From Aquimarina mytili (GTDB lineage: Bacteria > Bacteroidota > Bacteroidia > Flavobacteriales > Flavobacteriaceae), in the NCBI RefSeq assembly GCF_016735115.1, contig NZ_JAERQJ010000003.1, positions 186,001 through 250,000 on the forward strand: a stretch of 64,000 nucleotides of DNA, written 5' to 3'. The notes beneath the pieces are model-generated. The model did no database searches, was not told the DNA's origin, and worked only from the letters and a program-made list of their open reading frames with translations. Position 1 is the stretch's first letter, and each line of letters begins with the position of its first letter. The position numbers and the translations under genes are program-made. Below, piece after piece: positions 18,225 to 26,201 of the stretch.

Positions 18225-19184
18225 CTAGAAATATCCTTGTTGTTTACGTTTTTCCATCGCAGCTTCAGATCGCTTATCATCGATACGTGCACCTCGTTCT
18301 GAAATTGTTGACTCTCTAATTTCTGAAACAACTTTATCAATAGTCACGGCATCAGATAATACTGCTGCTGTACAAGACATATCGCCAACGGTTCTAAAGC
18401 GCACCATTCTTTCTTCTACTACCTCATCATCTTCTCGATATACAACATCATCTTCTGCAGACCAAATCATTCCGTCACGTATAAATGTTTTACGCTTATG
18501 GGCAAAATAAATTGACGGGATCTCAATACCTTCTTTTTCAATATAGCTCCACACATCAAGCTCTGTCCAGTTACTAATTGGAAACACCCTTACGTTTTGT
18601 CCAAGATCAATTTTTCCGTTCAGGTGATCAAACAATTCTGGGCGCTGGTTTTTCTCATCCCATTGACCAAAATCATCTCTTACAGAAAAAATTCGTTCTT
18701 TAGCTCTGGCTTTTTCTTCATCTCTTCGGGCACCCCCAATAGCAGCATCAAACTTAAACTCTTCTAAAGCATCAAGAAGTGTAGTGGTCTGCAAGCTATT
18801 TCTACTTGCATACTTTCCTTTTTCTTCAACTACTTTACCTTGATCTATAGAATCTTGCACATTACGAACAATAAGTTCTACTCCTAATTCTTCAACTAAT
18901 TTATCCCTGAAGGCTATCGTTTCCGGAAAGTTATGCCCAGTATCTATATGCAATAACGGGAACGGAATTTTTCCTGGATAAAAAGCTTTTTGAGCTAGTC
19001 TCACCAAGGTTATAGAGTCTTTTCCTCCAGAAAAAAGTAGTACTGGCTTCTCAAATTGAGCTGCTACTTCTCTAAAGATATATATAGCTTCACTCTCAAG
19101 AGGGTTTACTTTAAGAACAGAAGTTTCTCCCAAATTTCCGGCAGATCCATTTAATTGTTCTATTTTCTTTTCTAATATTTCCAT
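18225..19184 (-). CDS. cysD: Sulfate adenylyltransferase subunit 2
   Basis: Catalytic PP-loop subunit of ATP sulfurylase, forming APS from ATP and sulfate together with CysN. The 319-residue protein has the PP-loop FSGGKDSITLVRLA (about residue 51) and conserved family segments (FPLLHIDTGHNFPE, GGARRDEEKARAKER, NWTELDVWSYI). The C-terminal RGARIDDKRSEAAMEKRKQQGYF-like ending is typical of CysD. It is slightly longer than the E. coli protein because of an N-terminal extension. Confidence 0.95.
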   Translation of the reverse strand: MEILEKKIEQLNGSAGNLGETSVLKVNPLESEAIYIFREVAAQFEKPVLLFSGGKDSITLVRLAQKAFYPGKIPFPLLHIDTGHNFPETIAFRDKLVEELGVELIVRNVQDSIDQGKVVEEKGKYASRNSLQTTTLLDALEEFKFDAAIGGARRDEEKARAKERIFSVRDDFGQWDEKNQRPELFDHLNGKIDLGQNVRVFPISNWTELDVWSYIEKEGIEIPSIYFAHKRKTFIRDGMIWSAEDDVVYREDDEVVEERMVRFRTVGDMSCTAAVLSDAVTIDKVVSEIRESTISERGARIDDKRSEAAMEKRKQQGYF

Positions 19185-19203
19185 ATTAATTTTTCGTCAT
19201 TTA

Positions 19204-19836
19204 TTAGTTAGTGTGCAACCCACATTCTCTATTTTCTAACACTTTGGTCGGGTCAAAATACTTAAACTCATTAGGCAACATATTCTCTTCTAAGTACACG
19301 TCTAATTCTGCATCGCTGTAATAATAGAATGGACTTACTTTTAAAACTCCATCTTTACCCATACTTAATATATCCAGAGAATCTCTTAGGGCAGTTTGTC
19401 CTTTTCTAAGATTTGTAAACCACACATCAGGAGTAAAATCACTCATTGCTCTTTTAAACGGCTCAAGTTTTACTTGTTCTGTAAAAACTTTATGTTTTGG
19501 ATCTTCTATATCTGGAATTCCCATAACAGCATCTCGGTGTGCAGAAGTTTGCCTGGGCACATATAATTTAATATTTAATCCAAGTTTCTGAATTACCTCT
19601 TCAGCATGCTTATATGTATTTGGTGTATTATAACCAGAATCACACCAAATTACAGGAATTTCCTTTTTTGCGTGCACACAAACATTTAAAATAGCGGCTT
19701 CATAAGGTCTAAAATTAGTAGTTACTACCGGCTTTTGGGCATTACTTATTGCCCATTGTGCTATTTCTAGCGGTGTTTTTGCCTTAAGCTCACTATTAAG
19801 TCTTTCTATTTCTTTTTCTGTAAAACTCATTTTCAA
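19204..19836 (-). CDS. cysH: Phosphoadenylyl-sulfate (PAPS/APS) reductase
   Basis: Reduces activated sulfate to sulfite using thioredoxin. The 210-residue protein has the PP-loop region, the WCDSGYNTPNTY segment and the C-terminal catalytic Cys in ECGLH. It lacks the CC...CxxC pattern that binds a 4Fe-4S cluster in bacterial APS reductases, which by the usual rule makes it PAPS-specific. However, no APS kinase (cysC) lies in this operon. Either cysC is elsewhere or this enzyme uses APS without a cluster. MSF at the third residue is an alternative start. Confidence 0.92.
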   Translation of the reverse strand: MKMSFTEKEIERLNSELKAKTPLEIAQWAISNAQKPVVTTNFRPYEAAILNVCVHAKKEIPVIWCDSGYNTPNTYKHAEEVIQKLGLNIKLYVPRQTSAHRDAVMGIPDIEDPKHKVFTEQVKLEPFKRAMSDFTPDVWFTNLRKGQTALRDSLDILSMGKDGVLKVSPFYYYSDAELDVYLEENMLPNEFKYFDPTKVLENRECGLHTN

Positions 19837-19875
19837 ATTAAATTCAGAACTTTTACTTCTTTTTCAAAATCATAA

Positions 19876-20142
19876 TTACCTACCCCACTTTACACGATTC
19901 CATATTCTTTCATGAAAAAAGTAAAGAATCATCTTAGTAATAAAATCAACTGATGCTATAGACGTAGCCAATACTATTTCGCCAGTAAGAACATAAGATA
20001 CTATTAGCGTATCAAGAGTTCCTATTACTCTCCAACTAACTGCTTTTACAATACTACGTATTGGTTTCTCAGAGGTTTTATCATCCTCAAAAGTTGTTTT
20101 CTTTGAAGCTACTTTATCTAATATCATTTGATCTACAATCAT
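19876..20142 (-). CDS. DUF2061 small membrane protein
   Basis: An 88-residue protein with a soluble N-terminal third and two predicted membrane helices (about residues 35-55 and 58-75). The core SIVKAVSWRVIGTLDTLIVS and the ending FFHERIWNRVKWG are diagnostic of DUF2061. Family function is unknown. Its place as first gene of the sulfate assimilation operon, ahead of cysH, suggests a role tied to sulfate or sulfite at the membrane; this is inference, and no recognised sulfate permease is in the window. Confidence 0.88.
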   Translation of the reverse strand: MIVDQMILDKVASKKTTFEDDKTSEKPIRSIVKAVSWRVIGTLDTLIVSYVLTGEIVLATSIASVDFITKMILYFFHERIWNRVKWGR

Positions 20143-20163
20143 ATCAATCTTTAATTCTATTAC

Positions 20164-20196
20164 CCTATCGGATTAGTAGGATATTAGACAAATGTA
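20164..20196 (-). promoter_or_regulatory. Cys operon promoter with overlapping operator-like site
   Basis: Minus-strand TACATTTG (20189-20196) matches TAnnTTTG exactly, 46 bases from the DUF2061 start. Just downstream lies an imperfect palindrome (plus strand CCTATCGGATTAGTAGG, 20164-20180) whose right half TTAGTAG recurs at 20279-20293. A repressor bound here would cover the start of transcription. Confidence 0.5.
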
Positions 20197-20278
20197 GATA
20201 TAAAAATCTATTTCTTAGTCCAAATAGCCACAAAATCTTACTGGATTTCTAAGAATTGTGATATTTTTAATAAACAGC

Positions 20279-20293
20279 CTAGTAATTTAGTAG
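20279..20293. promoter_or_regulatory. Upstream operator-like palindrome of the cys operon
   Basis: CTAGTAATTTAGTAG is palindromic in six of seven pairs around a central base and lies about 85 bases upstream of the cys -7 element. It shares 10 of 15 bases with the site at the promoter. The size is like Rrf2-type operators, but the regulator is unknown. No gene was seen in the rest of the 300-base gap. Confidence 0.35.
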
Positions 20294-20443
20294 ATTATTA
20301 AGGTAAGTACAAAATATCGTGTTAATTCATTACAGCCGACTTCCTAATTTCTTCTCAAATCACAATAAAAGAGGCGTTTAATCAAAAAATATAGTACTTA
20401 ATTATACGTTTATTATCTTAGTATACTATCAAAATCATGACTT

Positions 20444-21004
20444 ATGAAAAAAATTGTCTTTTTTTTATTCGCAGTATCGGCTATTATAGTTACATCTTGT
20501 AGTAACGATGATGATGTAATTCCATTTGTAGCCGATGCATCACTCATTCCTGGAGCATGGGATTTGCAAGAAATCAGATCCGAAAATGGAACCTTTACTA
20601 CAACAGTTCAAAATCTCCCTATTACTGGTACGTATAGTATTTCTGGAAAGGATTATAATGCTTCTGTTACGCTTACAGAAGCAACTGCAGAAAATGAGCC
20701 TAACACTTTATCTAGTACTGGAAGCTTTACACTAGTTGCAACGTTTAGCATACCCTTACAAGAACCGATTGTAATAGAAGAAGCTATTCCAGAGGTTCTC
20801 GGTACCGGAGAATGGTCTGTTAACGGAAACACACTTACCACAACTACGCAAGGAGAAAGTCAATCCTATGAAATCATAGCGCTAAGTGCGCAAGCTCTGA
20901 CATTAAGAATAGCTATTAATGAAGAAACTACTGTAGAATCAGCATTAGGAACGCTTACCATTAACATAACTGGAGATCAATTTATTGAGCTAAGAAAACA
21001 ATAG
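20444..21004 (+). CDS. Lipocalin-like lipoprotein
   Basis: A 186-residue lipoprotein with a signal peptide and lipobox (IVTSC, Cys about residue 19), then SNDDD, a common flavobacterial post-Cys sequence. The segment LIPGAWDLQEIRS begins a lipocalin-like fold: a GxW near the start, repeated beta-strands, and late short strands ending in FIELRKQ. The ligand is unknown. Monocistronic, followed by a clear terminator. No link to sulfur metabolism is evident apart from position. Confidence 0.7.
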   Translation: MKKIVFFLFAVSAIIVTSCSNDDDVIPFVADASLIPGAWDLQEIRSENGTFTTTVQNLPITGTYSISGKDYNASVTLTEATAENEPNTLSSTGSFTLVATFSIPLQEPIVIEEAIPEVLGTGEWSVNGNTLTTTTQGESQSYEIIALSAQALTLRIAINEETTVESALGTLTINITGDQFIELRKQ

Positions 21005-21030
21005 ACAATATTTAAAATTACAAAACTAAA

Positions 21031-21060
21031 AAAGCAGGGGTTGTAACCAACTCTGCTTTT
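21031..21060. terminator. Bidirectional terminator
   Basis: AAAGCAG (21031-21037) and CTGCTTT (21053-21059) form a stem with inner GGTT/AACC pairing, flanked by A-rich and T-rich sides. It lies between the lipoprotein gene and the convergent metZ gene. Confidence 0.75.
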
Positions 21061-21061
21061 A

Positions 21062-22240
21062 TTACAGTTTCTCTAAAGCTTGATCAATATCACCAATAAT
21101 ATCATCGATATGCTCTAATCCAACAGAACAACGTACCATTCCATCAGTAATACCAACAATTAACTTATCTTCTACTGCTAGTTTGCTATGGGTTGTTGAT
21201 GCCGGATGTGTAACTATGGTCCTTGTATCTCCTAAGTTGGCCGAAAGAGAACACATTTTCAAACTATCAAAAAATACCTGTCCAGCTTTTATCCCACCCT
21301 TTACTTCAAAAGCAATAATATTACCTCCAAGTTTCATTTGTTTCTTGGCGATTTCATGTTTGGGATGCGATTTTAAAAATGGATATTTTACCCAATTTAC
21401 TTTGGGATGCTCCTCTAAGAATGTAGCTAGTCGCAACGCATTTTGACAATGCTTTTCCACACGCACAGCCAAAGTTTCTAAACTTTTTGACAACACCCAA
21501 GCATTAAAAGGAGATAATGCCGGACCCGTATTACGCGAAAACAAATAAATTTCTCTAATTAATTCTTTCTTTCCTACAGTCACCCCTCCTAGCACTCTAC
21601 CTTGTCCATCAATTAATTTTGTAGCAGAATGAATAACCAGATCTGCCCCAAACTTGATAGGATTTTGTAGATATGGTGTTGCAAAACAGTTATCAATGAT
21701 TAGCAATATACCATGCTTTTTAGCGATCTCACCCAGCAATTCCAGATCCAAAACATCCACTCCAGGATTTGTTGGAGATTCAGCATAAATAACCTTTGTA
21801 TTGGGTTGAATTAAACTTTCAACTTTTTCTACCTCATTGATTTTAAAATAACTTGTTTCTATATTCCATTTCGGAAAATATTTGGTAAACAACGTATGTG
21901 TCGAACCAAACACCGATCGAGCAGAAACAATATGATCTCCCGAATTAAGTAATGCCGCGAATGTCGAAAAAACGGCTGCCATTCCTGTAGCAAATGCATA
22001 CCCAGCTTCTGCTCCTTCAAGCTTGCAGATTTTATCCACAAATTCTGAGGTATTCGGGTTGCTAAAACGGCTATATAAATTACGTTCTTTTTCTTCAGCA
22101 AAAGACGCTCTCATCTCTTCTGCATCTTCAAAAACAAAACCCGAAGTCAAATACATGGGCGTAGAATGCTCTAAAAACTGTGTTTTATCTGTCTGCGTTC
22201 TTACCGCCTGTGTTTCAAAATGTTGATTCTCTTCAATCAT
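21062..22240 (-). CDS. metZ: O-succinylhomoserine sulfhydrylase-like PLP enzyme
   Basis: Cys/Met metabolism PLP enzyme of 392 residues. The opening TQFLEHSTPMYLTSGFVFED and the PLP-lysine context HSATKLIDGQGR are those of the MetZ group, which forms homocysteine directly from an activated homoserine and sulfide. In this window a second sulfhydrylase (metY) sits at the head of the same operon along with metX, so this one may use an acetylated substrate or serve a parallel role such as cystathionine synthesis. It overlaps osmC by four bases and is the last gene of the operon. Confidence 0.85.
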   Translation of the reverse strand: MIEENQHFETQAVRTQTDKTQFLEHSTPMYLTSGFVFEDAEEMRASFAEEKERNLYSRFSNPNTSEFVDKICKLEGAEAGYAFATGMAAVFSTFAALLNSGDHIVSARSVFGSTHTLFTKYFPKWNIETSYFKINEVEKVESLIQPNTKVIYAESPTNPGVDVLDLELLGEIAKKHGILLIIDNCFATPYLQNPIKFGADLVIHSATKLIDGQGRVLGGVTVGKKELIREIYLFSRNTGPALSPFNAWVLSKSLETLAVRVEKHCQNALRLATFLEEHPKVNWVKYPFLKSHPKHEIAKKQMKLGGNIIAFEVKGGIKAGQVFFDSLKMCSLSANLGDTRTIVTHPASTTHSKLAVEDKLIVGITDGMVRCSVGLEHIDDIIGDIDQALEKL

Positions 22241-22662
22241 ACTTCTTCATTATTAACCACTACTTTATATCTTATTTCTGCCGTAGGCTCTAAGGTTTTA
22301 GACACAGAGCAGTATTTTTCAAACGATAATTGAGCTGCTCTTTTGGCTTTTTCAGATGCGATATCACCTTCAAGATACACAGTAACATCAATTTCTTTAA
22401 ACGGTTTTGCTCCATCAACTTCTACTCTGGATCCATCGACTTCGGCTCTATAGTCTGTAATGACCTGGCGCTGTTTTTTTAGAATAGAAATCACATCGAT
22501 GGCACTACATCCCGCCACTCCCATTAAAACATATTCCATCGGACTTGGGGCCAAATCATGACCTCCCACTTCGGCTTTACTGTCAATATGTGTAATATGT
22601 CCTCTTTCATTTTTTAATTCAAAATGATAATCGTTATCTATTCTTTTTAATTCTATTTTCAT
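22237..22662 (-). CDS. OsmC/Ohr-family peroxidase-like protein
   Basis: A 141-residue OsmC-family protein. The two family cysteines are seen in GVAGCSAIDV (about residue 52) and EKYCSVSKTL (about residue 114), so the thiol peroxidase active site is intact. The operon context, coupled by a four-base overlap to metZ, suggests protection of thiol or sulfide intermediates; that is inference. OsmC genes recur beside methionine genes in flavobacteria as far as I recall. Confidence 0.88.
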   Translation of the reverse strand: MKIELKRIDNDYHFELKNERGHITHIDSKAEVGGHDLAPSPMEYVLMGVAGCSAIDVISILKKQRQVITDYRAEVDGSRVEVDGAKPFKEIDVTVYLEGDIASEKAKRAAQLSFEKYCSVSKTLEPTAEIRYKVVVNNEEV

Positions 22663-22682
22663 CGTTATATATTTGGGCGTTT

Positions 22683-22699
22683 CCTTGATTCGATCAAGG
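22683..22699. repeat. Small perfect palindrome
   Basis: CCTTGAT, three bases, ATCAAGG: a seven-pair hairpin in the osmC/thrA gap, next to a larger palindrome at 22719-22760. Confidence 0.5.
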
Positions 22700-22718
22700 C
22701 CGGGCTTTCAACTATATC

Positions 22719-22760
22719 TTTTCTGTACACTTCTCGACTCCGCTAGAAGTACACAGAAAA
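22719..22760. repeat. Flavobacterial dispersed palindromic repeat
   Basis: A 42-base palindrome: a 16-base arm TTTTCTGTACACTTCT and its near-complement (two mismatches) around CGACTCCGCT. Elements with CTTCTCGACTCCGCT are common between genes of flavobacteria. Within the operon it could act as an attenuating or stabilising hairpin between the aspartokinase and osmC genes. Confidence 0.6.
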
Positions 22761-22785
22761 GGATGCCGTTTCAATCCCTAACGCA

Positions 22786-25206
22786 TTAATTATTCACTTT
22801 ATCTGCTAATCGTAACACATCTCCAAAAACTCCTCTTGCTGTAACAGCAGCTCCTGCTCCTGCTCCTTGAATCACTATGGGTTGATCCCCATACGATTCT
22901 GTATAAATCTCGAATATAGAGTCGGAACCTTTTACTTGTCCTAACGCACTATTTTGAGGAACGGAAACCAGTTTCACATCCAGATTTCCCTTTTCTTGAA
23001 ACAAATCGCCCCAAAGATCGCCAATATAACGTAATACATGGTTAGGTTTTTGCTCATCTTTAACGTTTTGATATACCTTATCTAATTCATGCAGTCTATC
23101 CAAAAACTGTGTAGCAGATCCTTTTCTTAAATCATTAGGAATTAAATTATGAATATTAATATCTTCAAGTTCATTTTTTAAATCCAGCTCTCTTGCCAAA
23201 ATCAACAATTTTCTGGCTACATCATTACCACATAAATCTTCTCTAGGATCTGGTTCTGTATATCCCTTATCTATAGCATCCCTTAACACTTCACTAAATT
23301 CTTTTTCACCAGCCGAAAAAGTATTGAACAAATAACTTAGTGATCCAGAAAAAACACCTTTAATTCTTGTTATGTTTTCTCCCGATAAATGTAATAATTT
23401 GATGGTGTCTATTAACGGTAAACCTGCTCCTACATTTGTTTCATATAAATATTGTTTTTGATTTTTTTCAAGTTTTGATCTTAATTCTTTGTAAAACTTA
23501 AAACTTAGGGTATTAGCAATTTTATTAGAAGACACCAAATCAAATCCATGTTCTACTAGGGCTATGTAATTGTTTGTAAATATTTTGCTTGCTGTATTAT
23601 CAATAGCAATCAAATTTTCAAGGTGATTTTCATCAGCATATTTTATAACATCATCTATAACATAATCAGCACTTTGGCTATTAATTCTACCCTTCCAATC
23701 CTCATCAATTCCATTTTTATTCAAAAGCACTTTTCTAGAATTTGCTACAGCAAAGATGTTCAATTTTATTTTTTTTCGTTTTTCAATTTGTTTTACCGAG
23801 TTTAGTATCTGATCAATCAAGGTACCACCGACAAGCCCATGCCCAAAAACGGCAATATTTACTTTCTTCGAAATTTCAAAGATCTCACCATGAATTACAT
23901 TTAATGCCCTATGCAATTGCTCTTTTTTTACTACCAGGCTAACTGTTGTGCCACTTACTGTATTATTAAACAACAAAGGAATCACCTGGTTTTTGATCAG
24001 CGCATTATAAGGCTTATGAAAAGTACTAAGGTCCTGACCAATAATCGAAATCACAGAAACATTTTCTACAATTGTGATAGCACTAACATCTCTTTTTTGA
24101 AAATCTGCTTCAAACTCTTTCTCAAGAGTATCTTGTGCCTCTTTTGCCTTTGAAACGTCAACTACTAATCCTATTCCTCGTTCTGAAGAACCCTGAGAAA
24201 TTATACTCACACTAATATTCTTATGCGCCAAAACCCTAAAAATACGTGCATCGACTCCTACTCTACCTAAAAGGCCTCTACCTTCTAAATTAATTAAAGC
24301 CACATGCTCTAGAACGGACAATGATTTGATACCTTTCTCTCCTGTTTCGGCAGTAATTAGTGTTCCTTCATTAGTATGATCAAATATATTTAATACTCTT
24401 AAGGGAATGTTTTTTTCAATTAAAGGAATAATAGTTTTGGCATGTAAAATATTAACTCCAAAATATGCTAATTCATTAGCTTCTTTGAAAGATAGCTTCT
24501 CTATCTTTTTAGCTTCAGGTACTAAATCTGGATTTGCAGTGTAAATTCCATTCACATGTGTAAAATTCTGCAATTCTTCTGCTTCCAGGTAATTAGCTAA
24601 TAAAGATGCAGTATAGTTACTTCCATTTCTTCCTAAAGTTGTTGTTTCATTTTTAGTATTGGCCGCTATAAAACCAGTAACAACGTTAACCGTAGAACCA
24701 TTATGCTTTGAAAAATGTTTAATCACATTCTCTTTAGACAACTTATCCAACGGTTGCGCATCCCCAAATTGCGCATCAGTAATAATTAATGTTCTACTAT
24801 CAGTAAAATTAGCATCAATTCCTCTTTCTTGTAAAAGTTGAGTTACTAGTTTTGCCGAAATAACTTCTCCATGTGACAAAACAAGATCTTTAATCCTTTT
24901 ACTATAATCTCCAAGCAAAGAAACCCCCGAGAATAGCTTATCCAAAGTTTCAAATTCTTCAGTAAAATCAACATTATCAAAAGCTTCTAACTGATATTTT
25001 TTAAAGACATCTAACTGATCTTGATAATTTTCATTTTTAGATGCTTTTTTTAGAATTGCCTCCAACTCATCAGTAGAATTTCCTCTTGCAGATAAGACAA
25101 CGGTTATCTTTTCACCCTTCTTGACTCTATTTTCTACTATGTCAATCACCGTGTTGATCCCTTTTCCATTAGCCAACGACTTGCCACCAAATTTTAAAAT
25201 CTTCAT
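22786..25206 (-). CDS. thrA: Bifunctional aspartokinase / homoserine dehydrogenase
   Basis: Catalyses the first and third steps from aspartate to homoserine. The 806-residue protein has the kinase start MKILKFGGKSLANG, a regulatory ACT region (about 300-440, for example GLLGRVGVDARIFRVL) and the C-terminal dehydrogenase from about 450, with NAD(P) site VAVFGHGLVGG-like sequence and KGVFSGSLSYLFN and GYTEPDPREDL motifs. Its place between metX and osmC under a SAM-I riboswitch indicates the methionine branch. Whether it is threonine-sensitive cannot be told from sequence. Confidence 0.95.
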   Translation of the reverse strand: MKILKFGGKSLANGKGINTVIDIVENRVKKGEKITVVLSARGNSTDELEAILKKASKNENYQDQLDVFKKYQLEAFDNVDFTEEFETLDKLFSGVSLLGDYSKRIKDLVLSHGEVISAKLVTQLLQERGIDANFTDSRTLIITDAQFGDAQPLDKLSKENVIKHFSKHNGSTVNVVTGFIAANTKNETTTLGRNGSNYTASLLANYLEAEELQNFTHVNGIYTANPDLVPEAKKIEKLSFKEANELAYFGVNILHAKTIIPLIEKNIPLRVLNIFDHTNEGTLITAETGEKGIKSLSVLEHVALINLEGRGLLGRVGVDARIFRVLAHKNISVSIISQGSSERGIGLVVDVSKAKEAQDTLEKEFEADFQKRDVSAITIVENVSVISIIGQDLSTFHKPYNALIKNQVIPLLFNNTVSGTTVSLVVKKEQLHRALNVIHGEIFEISKKVNIAVFGHGLVGGTLIDQILNSVKQIEKRKKIKLNIFAVANSRKVLLNKNGIDEDWKGRINSQSADYVIDDVIKYADENHLENLIAIDNTASKIFTNNYIALVEHGFDLVSSNKIANTLSFKFYKELRSKLEKNQKQYLYETNVGAGLPLIDTIKLLHLSGENITRIKGVFSGSLSYLFNTFSAGEKEFSEVLRDAIDKGYTEPDPREDLCGNDVARKLLILARELDLKNELEDINIHNLIPNDLRKGSATQFLDRLHELDKVYQNVKDEQKPNHVLRYIGDLWGDLFQEKGNLDVKLVSVPQNSALGQVKGSDSIFEIYTESYGDQPIVIQGAGAGAAVTARGVFGDVLRLADKVNN

Positions 25207-25218
25207 TATTACTTTCTT

Positions 25219-26181
25219 TTAAAAAACATCTTTTAACAATCTACTTAATTGTTCAAATTCTATTAAAAAAGCATCATGCCCGTGTATGGAATTAATAACC
25301 CTGTGTTCAACATTTTGTTTTATTTTTTTTATTTCTTCGAATGTGATTAAATCTTCAGTTAGTGTGAAAAACATATCAGAATCTACACTTATGATGAAAA
25401 TATTTGATTCGATAGTTTTTATCACTTCTAAAAAACCATCTCTTTCATGAACAATATCAATATTTGCAAGTATGTGATTTAATTCTTTGTACGCAGGCAA
25501 GGTATATCTATCATCTAGTTTTTTGCCATGATGCAATAACCAACTTTCAATATTAAATACATCCTCTTCGACATTATATGTTCGATTAAATTTCAATTTA
25601 AATGAATCAGGAGATCTATATATTAACATCGCATGAAGCCTTGCATCATGAACAGGGTTATTAGAATTGAGTAAAATCTGTTCTTGTACCAGACAATTCG
25701 CTTTCAACCAATCGGTAGATTTCCAATCTGCAGCAATAGGAATTAAGTTTTTAATTAGCTTTGGCTCAAGAGCTGCTAATTCCCATGCAATACCACCTCC
25801 TATAGATCCTCCTATAACAGCATATAACGAATCGACATTCATTAGCCTTAACCCTTCAGCAAAAATAGCCGCAATATCCCTGGCATTAAATATTTTATAA
25901 TCATGGTATAGATATTCATCACTGCGATGGTATCCATTTCCGGGAATATTAAATGACAATACGGTATACGCATTTGTATCAATACACTTGCCTTCACCTA
26001 TTAAGCCATTCCACCAACCATGATCGCCACATACTGTTGAGTTACCTGTAAGAGCATGATTAACTAATACCACAGGTGCAGAATGCAAGGGTTTGCCAAA
26101 AACCTCATAGGTTAAAGGAATCTTATCAATACGTTTATTTTTTGTTGTATTGTAGTTTAGGATCTCTAGTTTTTGAAGCAT
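25219..26181 (-). CDS. metX: Homoserine O-acetyltransferase (MetX-like alpha/beta hydrolase)
   Basis: Acylates homoserine at the hydroxyl to activate it for sulfhydrylation. Of 320 residues, shorter than typical MetX (about 350-380). The oxyanion segment VLVNHALTGNS, the nucleophile Ser in IGGSIGGG (about residue 130), the Asp in SVDSDMFF and the His in IHGHDAFL make up the expected triad. It lies 20 bases after metY and 12 before the thrA-type gene. Acetyl over succinyl as donor follows from pairing with metY but is not proven; the single-residue specificity determinants were not resolved by eye. Confidence 0.88.
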   Translation of the reverse strand: MLQKLEILNYNTTKNKRIDKIPLTYEVFGKPLHSAPVVLVNHALTGNSTVCGDHGWWNGLIGEGKCIDTNAYTVLSFNIPGNGYHRSDEYLYHDYKIFNARDIAAIFAEGLRLMNVDSLYAVIGGSIGGGIAWELAALEPKLIKNLIPIAADWKSTDWLKANCLVQEQILLNSNNPVHDARLHAMLIYRSPDSFKLKFNRTYNVEEDVFNIESWLLHHGKKLDDRYTLPAYKELNHILANIDIVHERDGFLEVIKTIESNIFIISVDSDMFFTLTEDLITFEEIKKIKQNVEHRVINSIHGHDAFLIEFEQLSRLLKDVF

Positions 26182-26201
26182 GAATTGAAGTCAAAAATTA
26201 T

